NCBI GenBank assembly: GCA_018257865.1
Contig: JAEUBA010000059.1
Location: 140,627 to 204,626 of the forward strand
DNA length: 64,000 bases
Direction: 5' to 3'
Source of the DNA: Stereocaulon alpinum
Taxonomy: Eukaryota > Ascomycota > Lecanoromycetes > Lecanorales > Stereocaulaceae
The notes below the pieces were generated by a model. That model had not been told where the DNA came from. It saw nothing but the letters and a program-made list of their open reading frames with translations, and did no database searches. The translations under genes and the position numbers were made by a program. Shown in pieces: positions 54,819 to 64,000 of this stretch. Positions within the stretch are counted from its first letter, which is position 1; every line of letters starts with the position of its first letter.

Positions 54819-55697
54819 CTAGTTATGCAACTCATGGGACACTATGTGCTCTGGACGTGTTGATTCCATCTCCGCCCTTGCATCTTCGCCCTTCAGCTCT
54901 CCTTCCTTCCGGGCATCCTCGCCTGGCATCTCAGGTGTCTCATAACGCCCTGAACTTGAGTTACCATCATGCCATTGGACTTGACAATGTTTTTTCCTTT
55001 TTAGGCGTAATACCTGAAAGAGCAGTATGCCCACAACCATGACGCACACGGTCACGCCAACAGCAATGCCAGTCTTTGCACCTGGACGGAGGCCGGTAGG
55101 TGCAGGTGTAATGGTGTGGATTGGAGAAACCTTCGAGGAAGGCACTGCGGTAGTCATCGACAGAGATATGGCGCTAAAGGTGGGACTGGCTCTAGTAGTG
55201 TTCGCTAGGGAGTGTGAGTCGAAGGCCAAGGAAGATGTCGCAGCATAATCCCAGGTCGACGAGCTACTCATAGCAACCGTAATCTGGAAACCATTTACAG
55301 CATAAAACGTGCTCAGAGCTGCAGCATTTGTTGGTAGAGGACCGTTAAGCGGTTTTCTATGACCAAGGTATAGCACTGCTTGAGTTGACAAAAGCCGCGC
55401 TGTATAACAAAGACGATTAATAAGAGAATCAAGATCATTGTAGTAGTCTGTGGAGACTAAGAATAGGTAGCTCATCATATCAAAACCTGGAAAATGGAGA
55501 ATGTGATGAAAGATTCGACGGGGGCTGGGTACTTCCGTTTCAGCTGCAGACGCCGCAAATCGGAGAAGGTTCTTCACAGGCTGTATATGGGATTCATCGC
55601 TGAGTCTCATACTTATCAACACGCATGGTGGTAAACCGTCGAGATGGTGACGTGGGACCGATACCGCTTGGCTCGCCTCGCACTTGGTGGCATGCAT
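54819..55697 (-). CDS. Single-pass membrane protein, function unknown
   Basis: A 292-residue frame from the ATG at 55697 (an upstream TTG was ignored). It carries one clear membrane span, GIAVGVTVCVMVVGILLFQV, around residues 208-227, followed by basic LRLKRKKHCQ, so the C-terminus is likely cytosolic. The extracellular part is Ser/Thr-rich (AMSSSSTWDYAATSS, TFSAISLSMTTAVPSS) with sequons, and the cytosolic tail is acidic (GEDARKEGELKGEDARAEME). This layout (Ser/Thr stalk, one span, short tail) is typical of fungal surface sensors or mucins. The N-terminal 120 residues lack a signal peptide and could be mis-modelled: upstream introns are possible. Confidence 0.5.
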   Translation of the reverse strand: MHATKCEASQAVSVPRHHLDGLPPCVLISMRLSDESHIQPVKNLLRFAASAAETEVPSPRRIFHHILHFPGFDMMSYLFLVSTDYYNDLDSLINRLCYTARLLSTQAVLYLGHRKPLNGPLPTNAAALSTFYAVNGFQITVAMSSSSTWDYAATSSLAFDSHSLANTTRASPTFSAISLSMTTAVPSSKVSPIHTITPAPTGLRPGAKTGIAVGVTVCVMVVGILLFQVLRLKRKKHCQVQWHDGNSSSGRYETPEMPGEDARKEGELKGEDARAEMESTRPEHIVSHELHN

Positions 55698-56210
55698 CTT
55701 GGGCAAGAATACCTTACCCCTTGTTTAGAATGTGCACCGAATGTTATAGATGGCATAGAGATGGAGCTAGATAGTCAGAAGCCTTCAGCATGCAACATGA
55801 ACGGTACACGCAACGTTTTATGATGACCATCATGAACGAGGCGGACGAAGGTAAGGGCTTCTCGGACGCATAAACTGCTGAGACTTGTGTCTTGTATGTA
55901 AAGATCCGTGGCGATGTTCTCAGACATCATTGAAATTTGTCAGGGGAGCTTTTTGGAGGAATCTCGATTATGTGTGCATTCATAGAAGAGCTTTCTGGGA
56001 GGATCCGTGACTGTGCGTATGTGCCGTGGATCAGATGCAAAGGTTACTTGCCAAGCCGGAAAATCTTCGGCAGCAATTTCTAAGCCTTTCGATCTGATGC
56101 GTCCCTACCTCTTCCTTTGTACCTTACTTTACCGTATTGACCAGTCTACACGTCAGCTTACCCTAACCATTTCACTGACTATTCCATCATCTCCATCACT
56201 CCAGCTCACC
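55698..56210. other. Divergent intergenic region
   Basis: A 513-bp spacer before the PRKRIP1-like gene. A non-ATG frame continues upstream of 56211 to 56007 but its content is poor. No gene is seen. Confidence 0.5.
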
Positions 56211-56801
56211 ATGTCTGAGCTCATCCCCGAATCCATTCCCACCTCCCAAGACCCCCGCTCCAAACGCCCTCTCAAACGCCGCGCCCTCACACCAGTGACG
56301 CAACAAGCCAACCAAGTCGAAGCTCTGTTCGCAAAACCAGATCGGGAAATCGCCATCCCCAGCGGCGCCCTTACCAAGAAAAACAGCCTCCAAGCACCGC
56401 CTGAAATTGTGGCAAATGTCCAAGGCTCCAGCGCCGGAGCTGGCTCCGGAGAGTTTCACGTATACAAGGCGAGCCGGAGGAGGGAGTATGAAAGGGTCAA
56501 AATGATGGAGGAGGAAGTTGCGAAGGAGCAAGCTGATGAGGAATTTGAGAAGAAAAGGGAGGAAATGAGGAAGAAGGATGAGGAGAAGACTGGGAAGAAT
56601 CGGAAGAGGAGGGAGAGGAACAAGAAGAAAAAAGATGGGAACGGGGACCGTAAGGATGGGGTGAAAGACGGGGCAGTGAATGTGAACAAGGACGCCAAGA
56701 ACATGATGCCCGGTCCAAGGCCTAATGACCAGGTGGATGGTGATGCGATGCCAGCTACAACCGCCGAAGATGTTGGGGTTATTATCCATGATGATGACTG
56801 A
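56211..56801 (+). CDS. PRKRIP1-like protein (DUF1168)
   Basis: A 196-residue nuclear protein of the DUF1168 family, linked in animals to the spliceosome (PRKRIP1). The ATG at 56211 (CACCATG) fits; the upstream extension was rejected. It starts MSELIPESIPTSQDPRSKRP with LKRRALTPVTQQANQVEALF near 30-50, then IPSGALTKKNSLQAPPEIVA and GSGEFHVYKASRRREYERVK (the diagnostic FHVYKASRRREYERV). A basic coiled-coil then follows (EFEKKREEMRKKDEEKTGKN, RKRRERNKKKK). An acidic tail ends IIHDDD. Single exon. Confidence 0.85.
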   Translation: MSELIPESIPTSQDPRSKRPLKRRALTPVTQQANQVEALFAKPDREIAIPSGALTKKNSLQAPPEIVANVQGSSAGAGSGEFHVYKASRRREYERVKMMEEEVAKEQADEEFEKKREEMRKKDEEKTGKNRKRRERNKKKKDGNGDRKDGVKDGAVNVNKDAKNMMPGPRPNDQVDGDAMPATTAEDVGVIIHDDD

Positions 56802-57857
56802 ACGACTTTTCAAACGTGAGTGCGCAGTGAACGAGAAGCGACAAGATTTCAGACCCTACAACGAGCAGAATTGCTGATGAAGAAGCCTGTTACGCTATAC
56901 GAGAATGGACCGTGCAACGATTCAAGAATAGCGAGGGATGGTGTCAATACAATGTGATATCTCACCCTCCACGCAGTTTCCCTTGGCACCACTGGTGATG
57001 TTCCCAGGGAATGGTATGTTATTTGCATCTTGGTCTTCAATCTTCCTGACGGCCGTCCTGACTATTGACAAGAGACCTCAATATCGACACTCATTCGCAG
57101 ACTTTGAGATTTGAACGGTTCGACGGAGCGCCTACTATGAATGCATGCATGAAGTGATATAAGCCAAGGGAAGGTTCGAAGTTTGCAGAAGCATTGTGAT
57201 AATTGTCATTGCGGCTTGTTGCGGTTTACTTAACCATAACGATAACCATATAGCATTCGAGACAAAGGTACACAATCTCCCTACGATGAGATTCAAGGAG
57301 TATCGTAAAATCTCCATTGTTCCGATCAGGCAGCACAACATGACTCGGGACTGACCAATTATGTCCACATGCATTGTTGACGTTGGGCAGTTCCGCCTTG
57401 TACGTAGTTCGGAACGCTAGCGCCGTGTCCTGTTCCAGACACAGGTGACAAATACCGACGCAAGTACTCGCCAACTCTTTCCCAGCGTCAGCCGCCAAGC
57501 ATGCCCTTGCAGTTGAGGAAGATCCAAATTTGCGACATGTATCCGAATCTTAAAGGATTAGCGCTTGCCCGAACAAGGCTTCGGTGATGTCATTCTTGCC
57601 ACAATGGGAAGCTGTCACCTTGCTTTAACCAGAAGCTCTCATGTTACGGCAACAGTGCGCTCCTCATTGCCTATTTGCTGATACGTCTAGTTCTGTGAAT
57701 CAATTACTAAACGCTATTCTAGCATTGAATGCGACAGAATGTTTCTAAATGTGACCTCCAGCTCCACTTGTCCACCATCTCGTCTAAGCCTGCTCCTAGT
57801 AGCCATCTACAAAGTCAATTCAAAACCCGCTTTGTCCCACACCTTGACAGCTGCATT
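56802..57857. other. Convergent intergenic region
   Basis: A 1.06-kb spacer. The minus-strand frame 57226-57498 (MAADAGKELASTCVGI, some Cys) is the only candidate, and it lacks a recognised family. Otherwise nothing is seen. Confidence 0.5.
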
Positions 57858-58924
57858 CTAACCCGAGACAGCCGGCGCCATACTCGTCCCAACGAAAACA
57901 ACAAGCACAGCAGCATAAGCAGCAGTGGCACCCAAAACATCTTTCCCCGAACTGTCCTTTGCAATGAACGCTAAAGCTAGCGCGAAAAGGAATGTGGCTA
58001 TGGACACAGTGATGAGACTTGTGTTTCTTGAGGGATGCAGAGTCATGATGAGCATGGGCCCAATAAGTGCTAGTCCGCCGAACATGGCCATGATAATGCG
58101 CTGGATGAACGCTTGCTTCTTGGATCGTTGTTCGCGGCCTTGTTTGTCAAGCTCGCGGAAACCTAGGTCTCCTCCTGTGGCTTCGAGGACGTTCACAACA
58201 TGAGACGAGGCCAACTCGTCATTGTGCGCGTTCAACACGGCCCCTCTTACCATGAGACGGAACACCATTTGCACGCCTAGGTGATATTGCGATGTCATTA
58301 CCTTTGGGAGCAATTCTTCCCCAAGTTCCAACACTTTTTTATAGGCCGAACTTCCCACGATGTAAGTAAAAACCCTGTTTATGGGGTGCATTTTCAATTC
58401 GTATTCAGCTCTATCTGCATCCATCGCCCCTACCAGCCTGGCACCGACCGGGATCATTGGTAGAGCATTTGACGAGAGCGTTTCGTAGTTGCGAAGCGCC
58501 TTCGCTACGTGTTGTCAGCAAGGCGACGGAAGGTCTACAGGTAGACCGTACCATATGCGGATAATGCAGCATCGAGTGTCTTGGTTTCTTCTTGTACTGG
58601 TACAGGCGCAGCGTTGGTAGTGGATGAACTAGCGTTAGATTCGTTGACATTTGAGACATTGGCAGTAGGCAAGTGGACAGAGGTCACCGCAAGCCTAAGT
58701 AGATCATCCTGTAACTCTGCAATCCTGCGCAATTGCAAGCTTCGAAAGCTCAATACGACAACCTTTTCAACCTCGATAGCCCGAGCAGCGTCCGCCTTTA
58801 GATTCTCGGGATTTTGAGGAGGCTCTAAAGCTTCTTCTTGCACCGCTTCATGATGGATATCGGGGTGGCTTTTGCGCGTTTGCACGCCACCTGGAGCAGC
58901 CTCAACGTCATTGGGGTCGGCCAT
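57858..58924 (-). CDS. DUF6594 membrane protein
   Basis: Two exons (58924-58552, 58504-57858), intron 47 bp GTACGG...CACGTAG, give 339 residues. The N-terminal half is charged with helical stretches (VEKVVVLSFRSLQLRRIAEL then QDDLLRLAVTS). The C-terminal half has FIQRIIMAMFGGLALIGPML, LITVSIATFLFALALAFIA and LGATAAYAAVLVVFVGTS, three membrane spans that mark the fungal DUF6594 family. The conserved ALRNYETLSSNALPM lies just after the junction. Function is unknown. Similar proteins are common in accessory regions of filamentous fungi. The model is supported by the clean frame. Confidence 0.85.
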
Positions 58925-61480
58925 GCTATATTTATGTCAAAGGCGCAGGATGCTTTCGTTGCTAACGCAAACCTCGTTCACCCGAATCTTGCATAGTTGA
59001 AGTTCATTGGAAGGCCCTCGTTCTCAGGCTACTCAAGGCTGACAAACCATATCACTTTTTTCAGCCCTACCGTTGCACCAGCTGAACGACATCACCTCGG
59101 TCACCAGCGCCAGGATACACCCTCTAGTTGCTATATCCAGAGTCGCGCTTTACGGTAGCAGAGAATGGGGGACTGGTGATTGAGTAGTAATAGCAAAACG
59201 CCGAGGATGTTAAAGTCAAAGAGTGTGGCTGGGGCTGGAGCGACAATGGCCCAATTGAATGCTCTGCATCGCTGTTGCCTGCGTTTCTGACAGTTCTTTG
59301 GCTGTCAGGGAACCGAGGTTGGTCGATGTTTCCGGCTAGATCCAACATCGTTCGTCAAATCCTTCTTCTCGACAGAGCTGAAAAAAGAAAACCGTCTAGG
59401 GGAAGCCGAGCTAATGCGAACAAGTTTTGGCCTCGCTACCAGCTGAGGCCAAGCCACAAGGATGGATTAGGCGGACCTTGGAACCAAAGGGGAAGCAATG
59501 GCTTTTTGGTGGAAGCTAAATATAGTCAAGCGTGGTGTGGCTTGACGCTAGATTGCGCCATTGATGGAAGCGGCGGTGCCGGCGATCGACATACTAAGGT
59601 CAGGCGATTTTTCACATCTTGCACATTGAACCGAGAATGAAGAAGGGAAGGGAAGTGGTGACGGGACGGGATGAAAGTGAGAAGTCGATCGACGAGATAT
59701 TCAACGCCTTCTTGACCATCGCCATGTGGACTACAGCGATACCTGGCGTTTCAAACTTCGACCATGGATGATTGCTTGTACGCGTTAGCATTGGCGGTAC
59801 CAAACATGGCTGTGCGAAAAGCGGAGTAGACTCCTCCCGCTTCAATTATACATAACCCGGTTCAACGATTCTGCAGCAAGATTTCTCCATTAGCAGCAGT
59901 GTCAGGAACATTCATTAGGCGATCCACATAAACGTCAAAGAACAATCAGATCGTCTAAAGTGCATTGCGTATGCACAAAGCACTGCAGACAGTTCGATAA
60001 TGCATACAGCTGCAGGTAGCCCAACGCATCTATCGATCGAGGAGATCCTTTCTCGGCATTGCGAAGATTGAGTTGGCAAGGTTCCAAGACTGCGCATGGC
60101 TTCGTTGGCCGATATAGACTGAGGTATACGTAGGACTAGCGGAAGCCACAGATCTCCTCATCTTCGGCTTACGATACAAAGATTTGTCAATATGCGTTCT
60201 GATACAATGAAAGCCAACAATGTAGTAGGCAGGAGGATACGATGGCTCAGCATGGCCATTTCGGAAGGCTGTGATAATGGTCGCCGTACCCGTATCCGAC
60301 ACTGCCTCGCGCCGTTCTGCACTTTCGCAGTAGGCAGCAGGCAGATGTACTCGTTTACATAGTGAGCAAAAACTGAAGTGGTCGGTAAAACCTGCTCATC
60401 TTGATTTGGATCAAGCGGGGGAACTACCCGTATTCAGGTTACATGCTGCCGATCAATGACCCATCAAAAGCTTGAACCATCTTATCGGGGTGCAACCGAT
60501 GCAACCGATGCAACCGAGAAGAGAAAAGATGAAGATGGAGCCAATGAGCGGGGCAGGCTACCTGAAACGCTATGCCAGGTAGTGAACCCTGAGAAATGAA
60601 TTCCAACGGCGATATGCCTGCAGATGACGACAAGCTTGTGGGTGTCGCATGAGCTGAAGGTGAAAGGTCAAGGTCATTTCAATGAACCCCCCAATTACAG
60701 TAGCAGCGCCAGGCTTGCGTCCCGGGTCAGGGACAGTTTAGGGGATAGAGCACTGGGGCGAGCCAACGCTGCCTGAGATCGACCTAAAATCACCCGCGGC
60801 TTGAGCCCCCCAATGATCAATGAGCGCAGGCCTAGAGTACCTTAAGCCCCTAGACACGCCTAATCGGACCCTAGGTCAAGCCCCGTCATTCGAGACGACT
60901 TACGGCCTACTAATGGCTACTAATGGTTACTAGTGGCTGAGCATTCGCGGATCATTTCCTTCTTTCAACTACTTCGTTTCCATTTAGCATCCTTTGACGG
61001 ACAACGCCTTCCACATTACTTGCGTGTGCGACTTGCACAACCCTTGAAAGCCACGCGCAAATGGATCGGCTGGTGCAGGCATAGCCCTTCTCAACCCTTT
61101 CCCTTTCCATTCTAGAGATTCCTTAACACAGGCGAAAGAGGCGGTTTCGGAAGCATTCACCGACGCCCATCTTGCCTGAACTGGTACCTATACCCGCTCC
61201 TTCGCTGCAAACGCTTGGTGCTGACCTCTTATTGGATTGCAAGATACACCACAGCTGGACTATTAAGATTCATTATTTCCCTCCGCTGACAACCTTTTAC
61301 CTTCTCTTTCCGGATCTCACATCACCTGCCCATCTCCCCAAAAAGTGTGTACCATAACTCTTTCACATTTCCGCTGAATATTTATCCTCATGTCGTCGTC
61401 AACACCTTCACCACCCTGACCACACTGATCACCCTCATGATAATTTGACCCACTACCACTCCACTACATCATTCGCTCCA
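58925..61480. other. 2.6-kb intergenic region
   Basis: Long non-coding tract upstream of the Gln-rich gene. I see short tandem repeats, gatgcaacc-type (three copies near 60490-60515) and ctactaatgg-type (three near 60905-60935). Near 60950-61440 the sequence is CT-rich, fitting a long 5' leader, possibly with upstream open frames. No gene or RNA is recognised. Confidence 0.5.
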
Positions 61481-62980
61481 ATGTTACTTACACAGAAGCC
61501 TTCACAACAGCTTGGGTACGCCGATCCCTATGCGTATTCACCCGTTCAACGTTCTCCCTCCTCCTACTACGCTACCCCTCCAAAGTCCGCCTCTTCTCTT
61601 CCTCCTCTACCGGATAGCAGACCTCGAGAAATGAGTACACCCCACCGCGGCTTGCCGCCTCCCTCAGCCATGGAGAGGAGCCTGCCCTTGCCCGAACGAG
61701 CACCACCTACCAATGCACACTCTCTGACCGCCCTGCCCAATGCACCTACACAATGGCATGGACAAGACGAGTCCATGCGGTCTTGGTTGCAAGCGAAATC
61801 CGAAGAAGATCGACGGAAGCAGGAAGAGGAGAAGAGTAGGCAAGAAGGGCTGAAGCTGGAGCAGAGAAAGATCGAACAGAACATGTTACAAGAGTCTCTA
61901 CGCGGCGGGATACCTCCACCGATGGTGCCTATGATTTTTGCCAGCATTGGGGGCGCCAATGTTGCCAACATCAGCGTGGAGTGGGCCCAGCATTACATGG
62001 CTCAGATCAGCCTACAACAACAACAACAGGCTCAGATACAACAGCAACAAGTACAGCAGCAGCAGGTTCAGCAAGTCCAGCAAGTGCAACAAATACAGCA
62101 ACCGCCGCCTCAGATACAAGCTTCGCCTGAACAGCGTCGAGACAACCGACTCATTACTGGTCCCAACCCTAACCCATACGGGGCGCAACAAATGCAACCT
62201 CCTGCACAAAACATCCCCACCCAGGCCATCCAGCCGACTCAGCCAACTCCGAGCTTCACGCCCTCATATCAGAATTCTGCACTTCCCGCCGATCGCGCAA
62301 GGCCCCAGCAACAGTTACAAGCAGCACCTCCTACGTCTAACCCCAGGCCATCTACATCTTCCTCCCTTGCCCGCCTAAACACAGGTGATCTCCATGCGCC
62401 TCCACCTGGAACCTCCGCATTACAGCTAGGCGGCCAGCATCCTCTACAACAAACACAGACTACTCAACAGCAAGAGCAACCCTCGTCACCCCTATATTTC
62501 CACCACTGGCAGCCCCCAGATGCGCAAGGCAAGTCCAAGGACAAGGAGCACGGAACGCCATCAGGGAAGAGCCAACACACGTCTCCGAATCAGCAACCCG
62601 CAGGATCTCATCTTCGCTCCGAATACACGACGTCTCCTAAAAAGCGCAAAGCCACAGGGGGCCACCAACCCGCTCCGACGCCCTCATCCCACACTTCTCC
62701 CTCATTTTCCCATCAAGGATCGTCTGGTTCCAATTCAGGCCGACGGCGCCGAGCAAATTCGCGGGTGAGTGACACTTCATCTCATTCGCAAACCCGCACG
62801 GCGCGTGAAAGTGGACGACAAAGTTTCTCAGAGGTCGAAAGTGGCAGAAACTCGGCGCATGCTGAAACACGCCACCCTCATCACCAGCATCCGGCCGGGT
62901 CGGATGGCAGAGAAATGAGGGAGATAAGACATGTGTCAAGGGAACTAAGCGAGCGAAACAGTCCTAAACGGGAATCTTAG
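61481..62980 (+). CDS. Gln-rich fungal protein with charged helix
   Basis: A 499-residue frame from the ATG at 61481 (MLLTQKPSQQLGYADPYAYS); the earlier TTG was ignored. A charged helix, WLQAKSEEDRRKQEEEKSRQ then EGLKLEQRKIEQNMLQESL, begins about residue 102 and is followed by a conserved-looking RGGIPPPMVPMIFASIGGAN and EWAQHYMAQI near 170. A Gln-rich tract (residues 175-215) with CAG/CAA codons follows, then Pro/Ser-rich disordered sequence and a basic/Ser-rich C-terminus (KKRKATGGHQ, GRRRRANSRVS). This resembles conserved fungal nuclear or transcription-related proteins, but I cannot name it. Polyglutamine length may vary between strains. Confidence 0.65.
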   Translation: MLLTQKPSQQLGYADPYAYSPVQRSPSSYYATPPKSASSLPPLPDSRPREMSTPHRGLPPPSAMERSLPLPERAPPTNAHSLTALPNAPTQWHGQDESMRSWLQAKSEEDRRKQEEEKSRQEGLKLEQRKIEQNMLQESLRGGIPPPMVPMIFASIGGANVANISVEWAQHYMAQISLQQQQQAQIQQQQVQQQQVQQVQQVQQIQQPPPQIQASPEQRRDNRLITGPNPNPYGAQQMQPPAQNIPTQAIQPTQPTPSFTPSYQNSALPADRARPQQQLQAAPPTSNPRPSTSSSLARLNTGDLHAPPPGTSALQLGGQHPLQQTQTTQQQEQPSSPLYFHHWQPPDAQGKSKDKEHGTPSGKSQHTSPNQQPAGSHLRSEYTTSPKKRKATGGHQPAPTPSSHTSPSFSHQGSSGSNSGRRRRANSRVSDTSSHSQTRTARESGRQSFSEVESGRNSAHAETRHPHHQHPAGSDGREMREIRHVSRELSERNSPKRES

Positions 62981-64000
62981 CACGCATCGATCCGCCTTCA
63001 GTTGCCTTAATTTCAGTCGACATGACAGGAGAAAAAAGTCTTTATTCATGGAACATGGCTTTTTGAGTCAGCCTTTTTACAACATCTTGGTTGATTGGAT
63101 CCGGCATTTTGGCTTGTGTCTATCTATACCCTTCTAGCGAGAGTATTACTTCGGCATCATTATCATTCATCATTGCATACGGCGGCAGCTTGCTTGCTCG
63201 CAAATTCTATTGCATACAACTTTACCAACATGCCCTGGGGGCCGGGCTGGGCATTGATTCCGCTTCGAATAATTCGATTCACATTACTCAAAGGGCTATC
63301 ATGATGTTTTTTTTATCCAGCATTTTACCCCGATTCTTGTATCATATTATTTTACCTACCATCGAATATCGATGCGAATGAGAGATTGAAGGGACATGGC
63401 ATAGGGATGGCTTTGTCCCGGTTTGATCTTGAATTCTGAATTTATGAACTTTTGGTCTAGGGCTAGGCGGGCATATTGCATGTCCAGTCCTCAGCCACCA
63501 AATTAAGACTTCATTTCGTAGTCGCTGTTCGCTGTTTTTGTTTTTTGTCTCACTTCATTTCCGATGTCCTGTATGCGGTTAAGCTAGCTAGGCCTAGGCT
63601 TAGGCCTAGGCACCTCACCTCGCCTTATGCTCTTGACCCGTCCGTCCCTGCCCTTCCCTTTCCTTTCCTTTTCTGTCCACTTTTTTTTCCATCCAACCTT
63701 GAAAAATTGGAACTACGTATAAGTTATGGGGTTATTCCCCACAATAAGTTATTTCATGCATGCATGCAGGGGAGAGGGCTGAATGTTGAACAACATGAAA
63801 CTTGAAACGGCCTTTTTTTTTGGGTTTTTTTTTTGGGGGGGGGGAGGCCTTTGAGGCAGGTTTTGGCGCTGCGCCTTTAGTTCTACCGAGTGCCGCGCAC
63901 CTATGGGGGGGAAAGTTTATTTTTTAGGGTAGGGCGCCGTGCGTTTGTAGCTATGTGTGTATGTATGGTTGTTTTGGTTTTTTTTTTTTTTTTTTTTTTG
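62981..64000. other. 3' flank with homopolymer runs
   Basis: No gene found. Near 63570-63610 there is a palindrome-rich stretch (ctagctaggcctaggct, taggcctaggc). Runs of T and G occur near 63813-63843, and a T run of about 23 near 63977-63999 sits at the window end. No telomere repeat is seen. Confidence 0.6.

Noticed and set aside
56007..56210. N-terminal extension of the PRKRIP1-like frame
   Set aside because: Starts at a non-ATG codon with no family match; the ATG at 56211 matches the conserved start.
1..64000. CRISPR array, prophage or bacterial operons
   Set aside because: Introns, eukaryotic tRNA and fungal gene families throughout; no regular spacer repeats.

Overview
The window is nuclear DNA from a filamentous ascomycete (Pezizomycotina). 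The genes carry many short introns (47 to about 160 bp) with GT...AG ends and CTAAC/CTGAC-type branch sites. The gene content also fits: UDP-galactopyranose mutase (galactofuranose synthesis), a PARP/E2 fusion, DUF6594, helo-like and SesB/CorA-like proteins, and a Copia LTR element that looks damaged by RIP-type mutation. I cannot name the species; a Dothideomycete or relative is only a guess. The supplied reading frames often start at non-ATG codons and stop at introns, so most gene models here were rebuilt by hand from splice sites and checked for a continuous reading frame.

Layout. 1-3.0 kb: 3' end of a PDR-type ABC transporter, then a complete Copia insertion (1121-2964) with near-identical LTRs, a 5-bp target duplication and a mostly deleted interior. 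3.5-23.4 kb is a dense housekeeping block: BCS1-like AAA ATPase, PARP/ubiquitin-conjugating fusion, a COG7-like Golgi tether subunit, an AT-hook protein, secreted aldose 1-epimerase, V-ATPase subunit d, NOP58, RNA polymerase III subunit RPC17 and a small conserved protein. 23.7 kb: initiator tRNA-Met. 23.8-31.6 kb is gene-poor and accessory: an orphan helo-like/STAND N-terminal protein, a five-exon secreted protein and decayed coding fragments. 31.6-40.6 kb: PDK1-type kinase with a PH domain, a Ser-rich protein, UDP-galactopyranose mutase and a SAM methyltransferase. 41.3-50.9 kb: two tandem paralogues that fuse an N-terminal SesB-like serine hydrolase to a C-terminal CorA-like membrane domain. 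51.8-63 kb: transcription elongation factor EAF, COG8, a single-pass membrane protein, PRKRIP1-like (DUF1168), DUF6594 and a Gln-rich protein.

How the genes work together. Most are independent housekeeping genes in head-to-head or tail-to-tail pairs. VMA6/NOP58 share a 221-bp divergent spacer, and the EAF and COG8 stop codons lie about 65 bp apart. COG7 and COG8 act in the same Golgi lobe but are 43 kb apart. The most unusual system is the pair of SesB-CorA fusions. They look like self-contained hydrolase/membrane proteins of the type associated with fungal non-self recognition. One copy appears disabled by a single lost splice acceptor (AG to GG) although the rest of its 1156-codon frame is open.
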